Shown: positions 9,781 through 18,756, counted from the first letter of the stretch. The stretch: DNA of 64,000 nucleotides from Paraburkholderia sp. BL10I2N1 (GCF_004361815.1 NZ_SNWA01000001.1:1054001-1118000), one strand, 5' to 3'. Notes: generated from the sequence alone by a model not told the origin. Translations and numbers: made by a program.

Positions 9781-9804
9781 CGCGCGGACAATGCCGCGCG
9801 TTTT
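9781..9804. terminator. Bidirectional Rho-independent terminator
   Basis: CGCGCGG (9781-9787) pairs with CCGCGCG (9794-9800); an A-run precedes and TTTT follows the stem, so it can serve both the MFS gene (plus) and the nitroreductase gene (minus), which converge here. Confidence 0.8.
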
Positions 9805-9832
9805 CATCAGGCCATGCCCAGCGGACGAGCCT

Positions 9833-10426
9833 TCAGAAAGCCTTTTTCCATGCACCGCCGAAGGCGATCTCGCCGAGCGGCAAACGCGTGCGCACCGACT
9901 TCTCGCGCTCGCGCAGCACCGGATCGAGCTTTTCGACCTCGCCATAGTGGCCAATCGAAATCATCGCGATGACCTCGACATCGTCAGGAATCTTGAACGC
10001 GTCGCGGAATGCCTTGACGTCGAAGCCGCTCATCTGGTGCGCGGCGAGACCCAGCGCATGCGCCTGCAGGACCAGCGCCATGGCTGCCGCGCCCGCATCA
10101 TACGAGGCACAACGGTTCACTTCGCCCTTGCTCGTCAGCTTCAGCGTGGTGACGGCGATCAGGACGGGTGCCGGCGCATTCCAGCCCTGGTTAAACGGTA
10201 CGAGCGTTGCAAAGGCGCGCTTGTACGCGACCTCGTCGGCGCCGCGATCGAAGACGACGAAGCGCCACGGCTGGGCGTTGTACGACGAAGGCGCCCAGCG
10301 CGCCGCCTCGAGCACCGCATGCAGGTCGTCGCGGCTCACCGGTTCGCTCGAATACGCGCGCGGGCTCCAGCGGCCAGCAATCAGTTCGTGGATGGGGACG
10401 GCGGTTGGAGCGGGTTTTGTAGTCAT
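9833..10426 (-). CDS. Nitroreductase-family oxidoreductase
   Basis: This 197-residue protein belongs to the FMN-dependent nitroreductase family. The N-terminal RWSPRAYSSEPV segment and AARWAPSSYNAQPWRFVVFD are the FMN-binding signatures, and the C-terminal half has the QMSGFDVKAFRDAFKIPDDV-type segment. It probably reduces nitro or quinone-like compounds with NAD(P)H in the cytoplasm; the true substrate is unknown. The ATG at 10426 begins the homologous region and has a GAGAGAAG stretch upstream; an in-frame ATG at 10543 adds 39 residues without homology. The gene is monocistronic by spacing. Confidence 0.88.
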   Translation of the reverse strand: MTTKPAPTAVPIHELIAGRWSPRAYSSEPVSRDDLHAVLEAARWAPSSYNAQPWRFVVFDRGADEVAYKRAFATLVPFNQGWNAPAPVLIAVTTLKLTSKGEVNRCASYDAGAAAMALVLQAHALGLAAHQMSGFDVKAFRDAFKIPDDVEVIAMISIGHYGEVEKLDPVLREREKSVRTRLPLGEIAFGGAWKKAF

Positions 10427-10607
10427 GCGCTTCTCTCGGTCGAAATCCATGTCAGCGGGCAAATGCCCGGGAGCCACATAGGATAACCGGCCTTTGCGCT
10501 CAGCGCCGTTCGTCCGCCCAGATAGTGGTGCGGGCAGCGACATACCAGACGCGAACGGGGCGGCCTCCGCACCGCCCCGTCGCCCTCATCCCCTTCCGGG
10601 GAACGTG

Positions 10608-11891
10608 TCAGGCAGGTTGCGCCGCTACCGAACGCTCGCCGCGGTTGATCCGCAGCACGATCACGGCCGCCACCAAACACAGGCCGCCGGAAATCATCGA
10701 CGCCACCGTGTAAGTCCCAAGGCTCGCCCGCAGCATCCCTGCGCCGAGCGCCGCAAACGCCGCGCCGAGCTGATGGCCTGCCACGACCCAGCCGAACACG
10801 ACCGGCGCGGCTTCCTTGCCGTAGACATCGGTCGCAAGACGCACCGTCGGCGGCACGGTGGCGATCCAGTCGAGTCCGTAGAACAACGCAAAAAGTGGCA
10901 ACCCAAAGAAGTCGATACCAAACGCGTGCGGCAGATACATCAGCGACAGCCCGCGCAGCCCGTAGTAGAAGAACAGCAGCACGCGGCTGTTGAAGCGATC
11001 CGACAGCCAGCCGGACAGCGTGGTCCCGAACAGGTCGAAGATGCCCATCGCCGCGAGCAGCGAAGCGCCCTGCACTTCGGTCATCCCGTAGTCGCCGCAC
11101 ATTGCGATCAGGTGCGTGCCGACGTAACCGTTGGTGCTCGCGCCGCAGATGAAGAAGCTGAAAAACAGCAGCCAGAAATCACGCGTCCTGCTCGCCATCG
11201 CCAGGGTGCCGAATGCAATCGCCAGCGGATTCTGCTTCGTGACGCTGGCCGGGACCGGTGCATCCGCCGGCTCGCCATACGGGCGCAGCGCCATATCCGA
11301 CGGACGTTCGGGCAACAGGAACGCGACCAGCGGCAGCACGATGCCCGCTGCCGCCGCGACCACCAGCACCACCGGACGCCAGCCGTGATGCTGAGCGATC
11401 GCCGCGAGCAAGGGCAGAAACACCAGCTGACCCGTCGCCGAGCTGGCGGTGAGAATGCCCATCACGAGACCGCGGTGCGTCGTGAACCAGCGGTTCACAA
11501 CCGTCGCAGACAGTGAGAGCGCAGCAACGCCGGTCGATCCGCCAACCATCACGCCCCAGATCAGAATCATCTGCCACGGATGCGTCATCAGCGACGACAG
11601 CGCCACACCGGCCGCCATCGTGCCAAGCGCGACGAGCAGCGTAGGGCGCACGCCGAAACGCTGCATCGCCGCCGCCGCGAACGGACCCATCAGGCCGTAC
11701 AATGCAATGTTGACGGAGATTGCGAGCGAAATCGTCGCCCGGCTCCAGCCGAATTGATGCTCGAGCGGCACCATCATCACGCTCGGCGTCGCGCGTGTGC
11801 CCGCCGCCGCCAGCAACACCAGGAACACCACCGCAACCGCAAGCCAGCCGTAGTGGAAACGACCGCCAACCAATCTCGCTGCCCAGTTCAT
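10608..11891 (-). CDS. MFS transporter next to a divergent TetR regulator
   Basis: The 427-residue protein has 12 hydrophobic segments in two halves with a long polar central loop (about residues 195-225). The sequence fits the monocarboxylate/anion branch of MFS (FGWSRATISLAISVN in helix 2, GWLSDRFNSR in loop 8-9). Substrate is not clear. The ATG at 11891 has GGAGA five bases upstream and is preferred to an in-frame ATG at 11936. The gene is transcribed away from tetR, with two operator-like palindromes in the 148-base gap, so it is a likely target of that regulator. Confidence 0.85.
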   Translation of the reverse strand: MNWAARLVGGRFHYGWLAVAVVFLVLLAAAGTRATPSVMMVPLEHQFGWSRATISLAISVNIALYGLMGPFAAAAMQRFGVRPTLLVALGTMAAGVALSSLMTHPWQMILIWGVMVGGSTGVAALSLSATVVNRWFTTHRGLVMGILTASSATGQLVFLPLLAAIAQHHGWRPVVLVVAAAAGIVLPLVAFLLPERPSDMALRPYGEPADAPVPASVTKQNPLAIAFGTLAMASRTRDFWLLFFSFFICGASTNGYVGTHLIAMCGDYGMTEVQGASLLAAMGIFDLFGTTLSGWLSDRFNSRVLLFFYYGLRGLSLMYLPHAFGIDFFGLPLFALFYGLDWIATVPPTVRLATDVYGKEAAPVVFGWVVAGHQLGAAFAALGAGMLRASLGTYTVASMISGGLCLVAAVIVLRINRGERSVAAQPA

Positions 11892-11960
11892 TGGTTCTCC
11901 GTTCTGCCACCCCCATAAGGCGGGGTCGCTTTTCATTGTTACGATTTTTGCAAGAGACTT

Positions 11961-11976
11961 GTGACCGATCTGTCAC
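11961..11976. promoter_or_regulatory. Operator-like palindrome 1 (TetR candidate site)
   Basis: GTGACCGATCTGTCAC is an inverted repeat with perfect 5-bp arms (GTGAC/GTCAC) around a GATC core. It lies between the divergent MFS and tetR genes and shares 11 of 16 bases with the second palindrome, 34 bp away centre to centre. Confidence 0.55.
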
Positions 11977-11994
11977 ATTCGTGTTGCGATACTA

Positions 11995-12010
11995 GTTACT
12001 GGTCGGTAAC
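11995..12010. promoter_or_regulatory. Operator-like palindrome 2 (TetR candidate site)
   Basis: GTTACTGGTCGGTAAC is an inverted repeat with perfect 5-bp arms (GTTAC/GTAAC). It ends 29 bases before the tetR start codon, the position expected for an autoregulatory TetR operator. Confidence 0.6.
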
Positions 12011-12039
12011 ATGTCAAGGGCACGTTGACTGAAGGTAGT

Positions 12040-12687
12040 ATGGCCATGACACAGAGCGAAACCCCCAAACCCGGCGCGACGCGCAGCACCCGCACGCAGA
12101 CGGCCGGCCCGCAGGCGCAGCAGCATCTGCTACGCGCGGCGGACGAACTGTTCTATCGCGAGGGTGTGCGGGCGGTTGGCGTCGATGCTGTCGTGGAACG
12201 GGCGGGCGTCAACAAGATGAGCCTGTACCGGCAGTTTTCCTCGAAGGACGATCTGGTCATCGCGTATCTGGAGCGCCAGGACCAGCGGTTCTTCAACTAC
12301 GTCGAGAAGAGCTTCGCAAAGCATCCGGGAGAACCGGCGAAGCAACTGATCCAGTATTTCGACGATCTGGCGGTGCGCGCGTCGGTGGACGATTACCGCG
12401 GGTGCCCATTCGTGAACGTGGCGGTGGAGTTCCCCGACGTCGCACATCCGGCACGCCAGTTCGTCATCGACAACAAGGCGCGTCTGATGGCACGGATCAC
12501 CGCACTCGCGGCCGAAGCCGGAGCCGACGATCCCGTCGCACTGGCGAATGCGCTGGGTCTTTTGATCGAAGGCGTGTATGCGGCGAGCCAGACTTATGGG
12601 CCAGGTTGCGGGCCGATTCTCGCTGCGCCGCGCGTCGCGGCGCAGTTGATAGCGGCGGCTTGTCCGCATGCGCCAAAGCCGGGCTGA
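12040..12687 (+). CDS. TetR/AcrR-family transcriptional regulator
   Basis: This 215-residue regulator has a TetR-type N-terminal DNA-binding domain after a 25-residue polar tail: LLRAADELFYREGVRAVGV and the helix-turn-helix VDAVVERAGVNKMSLYRQF. The C-terminal ligand domain (about residues 85-205) resembles the C-terminal domain found in YcdC/AefR-like members but does not reveal the ligand. The ATG at 12040 follows GAAGG; an ATG two codons later (12046) is also possible. It is divergent from the MFS transporter gene and probably represses it and itself through the two palindromes between them. Confidence 0.9.
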   Translation: MAMTQSETPKPGATRSTRTQTAGPQAQQHLLRAADELFYREGVRAVGVDAVVERAGVNKMSLYRQFSSKDDLVIAYLERQDQRFFNYVEKSFAKHPGEPAKQLIQYFDDLAVRASVDDYRGCPFVNVAVEFPDVAHPARQFVIDNKARLMARITALAAEAGADDPVALANALGLLIEGVYAASQTYGPGCGPILAAPRVAAQLIAAACPHAPKPG

Positions 12688-12823
12688 GGTCGCAAAAATT
12701 TGCCCGCGGCGTGATCAGCCTGGCGAAGCCGACGCCGCGTGCTTCATTGTTACGATCCGGCAAGCCTCTTGCGGCCAGCATCCCCGCTAAAATACCGCCT
12801 TCAATGCATTCTTCCGCCTCGCC

Positions 12824-13390
12824 ATGCCGCTTTCCGCCGAATCCCGCGAAACGATCCTCTTCGCGACCCGTCACTGGCTGACGCGCGCGGTCATCGGGCT
12901 CAACCTCTGTCCGTTTGCGAAAAGCGTGCATGTGAAGAACCAGATCCGATACACGATCAGCGAAGCCACCGACATGGAAGGCGTCCTGATGGATCTCGAA
13001 ACGGAATTGCAGACGCTCATCGATGCCGACCCCGCCTCGATCGATACGACGCTACTCGTCATTCCGCATGCGCTGGCAGACTTTCTGAACTACAACGACT
13101 GCCTGTTTTTCGCCAACCGGATGCTGAAGCAGATGGGTCTCGAAGGCGAATTGCAGATTGCGAGCTTTCATCCGCAGTATCAGTTCGAAGGCAGCGAGCC
13201 GGACGACATCGAGAACTACACGAATCGCGCGCCCTATCCGATCCTGCATCTCCTCCGCGAGGCAAGCATCGAGCGTGCTGTGGAGGCATTCCCCGATGCC
13301 GCCGACATCTATGAGCGCAATCAGGAAACGATGCAGCGGCTCGGCCGCGAAGGCTGGCGGAAGTGGATGACCGAGCCCTCTGAAGATTGA
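12824..13390 (+). CDS. DUF1415 family protein
   Basis: This 188-residue cytoplasmic protein matches the conserved uncharacterised family DUF1415, with the recognisable N-terminus TRHWLTRAVIGLNLCPFAKSV, the central ASFHPQYQFEGSEPDDIENY and the C-terminal ERNQETMQRLG segment. Function is unknown. Conserved Cys, His and Asp residues in those blocks hint at metal binding or catalysis, but that is speculation. The gene is alone between tetR and a convergent methyltransferase gene. Confidence 0.85.
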   Translation: MPLSAESRETILFATRHWLTRAVIGLNLCPFAKSVHVKNQIRYTISEATDMEGVLMDLETELQTLIDADPASIDTTLLVIPHALADFLNYNDCLFFANRMLKQMGLEGELQIASFHPQYQFEGSEPDDIENYTNRAPYPILHLLREASIERAVEAFPDAADIYERNQETMQRLGREGWRKWMTEPSED

Positions 13391-13418
13391 TGCGGCAACG
13401 CAGCGGTTGAAGTTTGAA

Positions 13419-14294
13419 CTACGATCTGAACGACGCCGGCTCAGTCACAAAGAACCGTTCGCGCAGCTCGGTGAGCCCGAGCGTTTCCATGACTTCATTG
13501 AGCCGCGCCGCCGGGCGGGCACGTGGCAGATTCTTGTACTGGGCGATGATGAGTTCGTTCTTCATCGAGTGCTCCCAGCCGACCAGTTCCGTCACGCTGA
13601 CCTGATAGCCGTGCGCCTCGAGTTGCAGGCAGCGCAGCACGTTCGTGATCTGGCTGCCGAACTCTCGCGTGTGCAGCGGATGGCGCCAGATCTCTGTGAG
13701 CGCCTGCCCCAGCGACCTGCTCTTGTTGCTGCGCAGCACACCCGCCACCTCAGCCTGACAGCACGGCACCACGACGATGTACTTCGCCTTTTTCTGCAAG
13801 GCAAAGCGGATGGCGTCGTCGGTCGCGGTGTTGCAGGCGTGCAGCGCAGTGACGATATCGATGGTCGGCGGCAAACGCTCCGACGTGATCGACTCGGCCA
13901 CTGACAGGTTCACGAACGACATCCCTTTGAATCCCAGACGCGCAGCCAGTTCTTCCGACTTCGTCACGAGGTCTTCGCGCGTCTCGATCCCGTAGACGTG
14001 CGAACCGTCGTTCTGCTCCTTGAAGAACAGGTCGTACAGGATGAAGCCGAGATATGACTTCCCCGCGCCGTGATCGACGAGCGTCAGCTCACCCTTCGTT
14101 TCCTTCAAATCTTTCAACAGCGGCTCGATGAACTGGAAGAGGTGATAGACCTGCTTCAGCTTGCGGCGGCTGTCCTGATTCATCTGGCCGTCGCGCGTCA
14201 GGATGTGAAGCTCCTTCAGCAGTTCGAGTGACTGATTCGGGCGGATTTCGTGGGTCTTGGCCGGTTTTGGGGATTTAGCGGTTTTGGTCGACAT
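13419..14294 (-). CDS. SAM-dependent methyltransferase (Methyltransf_32-like)
   Basis: This 291-residue protein carries a class I methyltransferase core: motif I LVDHGAGKSYLGFIL near residue 75, an acidic motif II (VYGIETREDL), and TALHACNTATDDAIRFAL followed by VVVPCCQAE. The DHGAGK and HACNTATDDA blocks are typical of the Methyltransf_32/GSTCD-like group, thought to act on RNA in some members. The N-terminal 40 residues are Lys-rich. The substrate is unknown. It is a single gene convergent with the DUF1415 gene. Confidence 0.75.
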   Translation of the reverse strand: MSTKTAKSPKPAKTHEIRPNQSLELLKELHILTRDGQMNQDSRRKLKQVYHLFQFIEPLLKDLKETKGELTLVDHGAGKSYLGFILYDLFFKEQNDGSHVYGIETREDLVTKSEELAARLGFKGMSFVNLSVAESITSERLPPTIDIVTALHACNTATDDAIRFALQKKAKYIVVVPCCQAEVAGVLRSNKSRSLGQALTEIWRHPLHTREFGSQITNVLRCLQLEAHGYQVSVTELVGWEHSMKNELIIAQYKNLPRARPAARLNEVMETLGLTELRERFFVTEPASFRS

Positions 14295-14689
14295 CGAATT
14301 TGTGCAGCGCCAACTGCACCGCGAACGTGCGACAGATGACGGAAGGATTCAAAAGTTGCTGCCAGTTTACCCAAAAGCGCGAACAGGAGCCGGGTGTGTA
14401 CGCGCCGGTCAGTCAGAAAACGGCAAGAGACAGGCATTTCATCCGGATTTACCTGAAATATTTTGTGTGCAAGGACATACGTCGCGGGACACTGCGCCGC
14501 CTGTCATCGGGGTGGTACATCGCTGCGGTCTTACGGCTCGCAGCAGAAACAATAAAGACAGGCTGCCGGTCTGACAGGAACGGCAAGCGTGTGGGAGGTC
14601 GGCCTCCGGAACATCGGGCCGAACGTTACCTAACCTGCAGCGCGCCGCGACACCGATGAGAAGCGTGCTCAGACGAAATTGAGGCTGCA
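14295..14689. other. 395-base intergenic region without a supported gene
   Basis: The open frame at 14300-14659 has no family resemblance and an unusual residue composition for this genome, so it is not called. The only clear signal is a Shine-Dalgarno GAGG before the next gene. A more AT-rich spot around 14455-14470 (TGAAATATTTTGTGTG) could hold a promoter for it. A small RNA is possible but cannot be shown from the sequence alone. Confidence 0.4.
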
Positions 14690-15010
14690 ATGGACGCGAT
14701 ACCCAACGGAAACGCGGAGCAGAAGTTTCAGGAACTGCTCACGAAGCTGCTAGCCACGCCTGCGTGGACGGAGAAACAGCAGCTTGAACTGGAAATGGCG
14801 CGCGACATCTCGGCGGAGATGCTGCGCATTGCTGAAGTGATGCGCGATGGCCAGGTTGATATGGAAACGTGTCTCACGCTGCTCAAGTATGCAAAGGTAC
14901 TCGACTTCGTGATGACGACGCTCGCATCGCGGCGGGACATCAAGCCGCAAACGCTGCGCGTGATCTTCAAGCTAGCCGGACTGAAGGTCGACGAAGCCTA
15001 TCCAGGCTAG
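14690..15010 (+). CDS. Conserved hypothetical protein, 106 aa, helical
   Basis: A 106-residue protein, predicted mainly alpha-helical, without signal peptide or membrane segment. It has an acidic N-terminal half and a C-terminal SRRDIKPQTLRVIFKLAGLK segment. Composition and codon use match the neighbours, and GAGG sits five bases before the ATG, so it is very probably a real gene. I do not recognise a domain and assign no function. It is alone on the plus strand, convergent with the GntR regulator gene. Confidence 0.65.
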   Translation: MDAIPNGNAEQKFQELLTKLLATPAWTEKQQLELEMARDISAEMLRIAEVMRDGQVDMETCLTLLKYAKVLDFVMTTLASRRDIKPQTLRVIFKLAGLKVDEAYPG

Positions 15011-15093
15011 TGTCGCGAGCCGCGACTGCCTTGCGGCTCGCCGGCCGCCAAACGGATGACTCAGTCGCCTGGTTGCTGCGCAGAAATCATCGA

Positions 15094-15121
15094 AACCCGT
15101 ACGTGTTCGTCCGTGCGGGTT
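15094..15121. terminator. Possible hairpin terminator between convergent genes
   Basis: AACCCGTACG (15094-15103) and CGTGCGGGTT (15112-15121) can pair over 10 bp with one mismatch, followed by TCTTT on the plus strand. It lies between two convergent genes and ends just before the gntR stop codon. The T-tract is short, so the call is weak. Confidence 0.4.
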
Positions 15122-15123
15122 CT

Positions 15124-15822
15124 TTAGCGTTTGAGACGCGTCATCAGCCGCGCATATGACGCTTTCAGATGACGCTGCATCATCGCATGCGCCTGCACGG
15201 GATCGCGGGCTTCGAGCGCTTCCAGAATCTCGCGATGCTCTTCGAGTGCGGCGGCCCACGTGTCATCGCCTTCGAAATGCACTCTCAGCTTGGATGACAG
15301 CGGGCTATGCCGCTCGTCGAACAGCTCGGCGACAGTTTTCACCAGTACTTCGTTTTCCGACATCTGCGCGACGCACAGATGAAACTGGCGGTCGGCGGCG
15401 AGTGGCACCTGGCCAGCCGCAACTTCAGCTGCCATTCGTTCGTAGAGCGCACGGAGCGCCTTGAGCGCCTTCGGCTTCGCGAACGGTGCGACGCTTGCCG
15501 CGATCGCCCCTTCGATCAGCGAACGCGCGTCCATGATCTCTCGAGGACTTTCACCGAGTGCTTCGGGATCCGGCGTCGCCGTGGTGGCCGCGCGCACGGT
15601 GACGTACACGCCCGATCCCATGCGGATTTCCACCCGCCCCTCCAGTTCCAGCGCCACCAGCGCCTCGCGGACCGACGGACGCGACACGCCGAGCGTTTGC
15701 GCCAGCTCGCGCTCGGAAGGCAGCCGCCCGTTCGGCGCGAAGCCTTGCTGCCCGATGAGCTCGCGTAGCTTGTCGGCGATCTGCAGGTATAGACGGCGCG
15801 TTTCGGCGGGTTTGACTGGCAC
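15124..15822 (-). CDS. FadR-family (FCD) GntR transcriptional regulator
   Basis: This 232-residue regulator has an N-terminal winged helix-turn-helix of GntR type (LPSERELAQTLGVSRPSVRE, residues about 36-55) and a C-terminal all-helical FCD ligand domain with the metal-binding pattern AADRQFHLCVAQMSEN and EEHREILEAL. Such regulators typically respond to sugar acids or carboxylates. The start is a GTG with GGAG seven bases upstream. It is divergent from the UxaB-like/transporter/UxaA-like genes and is the likely repressor of that cluster, comparable to UxuR/ExuR; the inducer is inferred, not shown. Confidence 0.88.
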   Translation of the reverse strand: MPVKPAETRRLYLQIADKLRELIGQQGFAPNGRLPSERELAQTLGVSRPSVREALVALELEGRVEIRMGSGVYVTVRAATTATPDPEALGESPREIMDARSLIEGAIAASVAPFAKPKALKALRALYERMAAEVAAGQVPLAADRQFHLCVAQMSENEVLVKTVAELFDERHSPLSSKLRVHFEGDDTWAAALEEHREILEALEARDPVQAHAMMQRHLKASYARLMTRLKR

Positions 15823-15974
15823 AGTGGCTCCGGACGGCTAAACGGCAAAACCCGGCGAGGCACGCCTGGCCGACCGCGCTGCACCTGCTCGGGAAAAACG
15901 TGAATTGTAATCAGCCGCACCGCCCTCTGGCCTGCCATGCGCCAGCAAGATCGATGCTCGCGATGCAAACTGGC

Positions 15975-16017
15975 TTGACCAGATCAACTACCCGCTTCTA
16001 TTATCGCCAACTGGTCA
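15975..16017. promoter_or_regulatory. Promoter with overlapping GntR-type operators (candidate)
   Basis: TTGACC (15975-15980) and TATTAT (15999-16004), 18 bases apart, form a plausible sigma70 promoter for the UxaB-like gene. The -35 box lies in an inverted repeat TTGA-CCAGA-TCAA (15975-15987), and a second copy of its core TGACCAG occurs on the opposite strand at 16011-16017, near the expected transcription start. Two TGACCAG half-sites around a promoter fit repression by an FCD-type GntR regulator. The rest of 15823-16203 holds no supported gene. Confidence 0.5.
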
Positions 16018-16203
16018 GGCCGAAGCGGTGTAAGTGCATAAAACGCATCGGCCGCATACGCCCCGTCTTTTCGCTCTCCCGGGTCTTTCGACGATCGTCA
16101 CGAACGTTACCTCGCGTGAGCCGTCCGGCACGCCCAGCATCGCAATGTCTACGGCGTCTCGCCGGTATCGCGCTGACGCGGTTGCGCCAACGGAGGGCTG
16201 AGC

Positions 16204-17337
16204 GTGCCGAATCCCATTCTGCAATTTGGCACCAGCCGCTTTCTGCAGGCCCACGTGGACTTCTTTGTATCGGCGGCGTTAAAGGAAGGGCGCGCGGCTG
16301 GCAAGGTGACCGTCGTGCAAACGACGTCGAATCCCGAAAGCCGTGCCCGTATCGACGCGCTGCGCGCGACCTCCCGTTATCCGGTGCGAATCCGCGGCAT
16401 GCGACGTGACGAGGTCATCGATACGGTCGTCGAATGTGACGCCATCGGCGAAGCGCTCGACGCGAACATCGACTGGCCGCTCGTGCTGCAACGCTTTGCG
16501 CACGATGCACGCGTCGTGATTTCGAATACCAGCGACAGCGGCTACGCCTGTTTCCCCGAAGATACGGCCGCCCTCTTGCACAGCAATGCGCCGATGCCCA
16601 AAGGTTTCGCCGCCAAGCTCGTCGTGCTGCTGCACGCGCGCTTTCACGCCGGCGCGGCGCCTTTGACACTGTACCCCTGCGAACTGGTATCCAACAACGG
16701 CGACACCTTGCGTGCGCTTGTCACCGGCATCGCACGCGAATGGAACGCTGACGCGGCGCTGGTCGCCTACATCGAACACACCTGCATCTGGGTGAACTCG
16801 CTCGTTGACCGGATCGTATCGGAACCGATCCGGCCCGTCGGCGCGATTGCCGAACCCTATGCGCTGTGGGCAATCGAGCGCCGTGACGGCATGGTGCTGC
16901 CCTGCGAACACGAAGCGATCGTCGTCACCGACGATCTGCCGCATTACGAGCGGCTCAAGTTGCTCCTGCTGAACCTCGGCCACACCTACCTTGCCGGGCG
17001 CTGGCAGGCCGACCGCCGCCCCGTCGACGAAAACACGCTGCACGCGATGCGCGATCCCGCACTGCGCGCCGACCTCGAAGCCGTCTGGTGCGACGAAGTG
17101 CTGCCTGTATTCGATGCACTCGGCGAGGCTGAAACCGCGCGCGCCTATCTCGTCGACGTGCGCGAACGTTTCGAGAATCCATTCCTCGATCACCGGCTGG
17201 CGGACATCGCGCGCAATCACGCGCAGAAGAAGGAACGCCGCTTGCGGCCAGTGATCGAGATGGCGCGTGAACTGGGGCTCAAGCTCCATCAGCCCCGGCT
17301 GCGCGCAGCACTCGGAGATCCGTGCACGAGCACCTGA
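16204..17337 (+). CDS. UxaB-like hexuronate (tagaturonate) reductase, mannitol dehydrogenase family
   Basis: This 377-residue NAD(P)-dependent oxidoreductase belongs to the polyol/mannitol dehydrogenase family. Its start (NPILQFGTSRFLQAHVDFFV) and the blocks VISNTSDSGY, YPCELVSNNGDTLRALV, NSLVDRIVSEP and ERLKLLLLNLGHTYLAG follow E. coli UxaB (tagaturonate to altronate) better than UxuB. The conserved Asn and His of the active-site helix (NLGH) are present. It is about 100 residues shorter than E. coli UxaB, mainly at the C-terminus. Start is a GTG with GGAGGG six bases upstream. The UxaA-like dehydratase downstream supports a galacturonate-type route; the exact substrate is an inference. Confidence 0.75.
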   Translation: MPNPILQFGTSRFLQAHVDFFVSAALKEGRAAGKVTVVQTTSNPESRARIDALRATSRYPVRIRGMRRDEVIDTVVECDAIGEALDANIDWPLVLQRFAHDARVVISNTSDSGYACFPEDTAALLHSNAPMPKGFAAKLVVLLHARFHAGAAPLTLYPCELVSNNGDTLRALVTGIAREWNADAALVAYIEHTCIWVNSLVDRIVSEPIRPVGAIAEPYALWAIERRDGMVLPCEHEAIVVTDDLPHYERLKLLLLNLGHTYLAGRWQADRRPVDENTLHAMRDPALRADLEAVWCDEVLPVFDALGEAETARAYLVDVRERFENPFLDHRLADIARNHAQKKERRLRPVIEMARELGLKLHQPRLRAALGDPCTST

Positions 17338-17468
17338 TCAAGCATCCGCAGCAATGCAGTGCCGCCGTCAGAGCGGGACGCACAGAACAGACGGGCCGCA
17401 TGACCGGCATCGCAGCGGACCGCAGGATCCACACTAAAGATGCCGCCCCAAACGGAGGAGACGAAGTC

Positions 17469-18756
17469 ATGAGGAAAATGCGCTGGGTGGTGATCTTTCT
17501 ATGCTTCCTCGCAATTGCAGTGAACTACATCGATCGCGCGAATCTCGCTGTTGCCGCACCTGAAATCGAAAAGGCGCTGGGCATGGGTCCGGCACAGATG
17601 GGGCTCGTGCTGAGCGGCTTTTTCTGGACCTACGCACTAATGCAGATGCCGTTCGGTTGGTTCATCGATCGCATCGGCGCACGGATCGCATTGCCGCTGG
17701 CCGTCGCATGGTGGTCATTTTTCACCGCGGCGACGGCGGGCGCAACGAGCGTCGCGGCGATGTTCGGTTGCCGGGCTGATGCTTGGCGTCGGCGAAGCAG
17801 GGGCTTATCCGTCGTGTGCGAAACTCGTCAGCCAGTGGTTCAAGCCGGCGCAACGCGCGCTGGCGACCAGCATCTTCGATAGCGGCTCGCGCGTCGGCTC
17901 CGCGCTGTCGATTCCCGTCGTGGCGCTGATCATCGCCACGATGGGCTGGAAGGCTTCGTTCATCATCACCGGCCTGCTGGGCGCTGTGTGGGTGGTCGGC
18001 TGGTTCATCATCTATCGCAGCCCCGCGCACGGCGACATGACGGGCAAATATGACGTCGCACCCACCCCCGCCGCGCGCCGCGGCGCCCCGGAAGTGACGT
18101 GGGCGTCGCTGTTCCGCCATCGCACGCTGTGGGGCATGATGCTCGGCTTCCTCTGCCTGAACTTCGTGATCTATTTCTTCATCACGTGGTTTCCGAGCTA
18201 CCTCGTGCAAACGCGCGGCTTCTCGCTGAAATCGCTCGGCACGCTCGGCATGATTCCCGCGCTGATGTCGATTCCGGGTGGTTGGATCGGCGGCATTGTC
18301 TCCGATGCGCTGTTCCGCCGCGGCTGGAGTCTGACTGCCGCGCGCAAGACCTGCATGGTCGGCGGGATGCTGCTGTCGTCGGTGATCACGCTGTCCGCGT
18401 TCACGTCGGATGTTTATCTGATGCTCGCGTTTTTCGGCATCTCATACGGCAGTCTCGCATTCGCCGCCGCCAGCATCTGGTCGTTGCCTGCCGACGTCGC
18501 GCCCACGCCCAATCACGTCGCCTCGATGAGCGGCATCCAGAACTTCGCATCGAATCTCGCGGGCATCGTGATCACAACCTTCACCGGCGTGATGGTCGCG
18601 CTGACGAAAGGCTCGTTCACCGTACCGCTGGTTGTGGCCGGCGGATTCTGCTTTCTTGGCGCGTTCAGCTATCTTGTGATTGTGGGACGGATCGAGCCGT
18701 TGCCCGCCACGCCGGGCGACCGTCGCGTGCCGAAAGGCGCGGAGCCGACGGTTTGA
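17469..18756 (+). pseudogene. Hexuronate-type MFS transporter with a one-base frameshift
   Basis: Two reading frames together encode one MFS permease of the ACS/ExuT-GudP type. The first part runs from ATG 17469 (GGAGGAG eight bases upstream) through MRKMRWVVIFLCFLAIAVNY and NYIDRANLAVAAPEIEKALG to about 17774. The second continues from 17776 with LMLGVGEAGAYPSCAKLVSQ to the stop at 18756. One extra G in GGG (17773-17775) breaks the frame. Removing it restores FGCRLMLGVGEAGAY and a protein of about 428 residues, the family's normal length. The rest is intact, so this is either a recent mutation or a sequencing error. A product made in the first frame alone would end at 17882 and lack most helices. 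Confidence 0.85.

Noticed and set aside
10494..11516. 340-codon plus-strand open frame
   Set aside because: Antisense to the MFS transporter gene; Arg/His/Gln-rich without homology.
14300..14659. 119-codon frame in the gap before the 106-aa gene
   Set aside because: No ribosome site, Cys- and Arg-rich composition unlike neighbours and no family resemblance.
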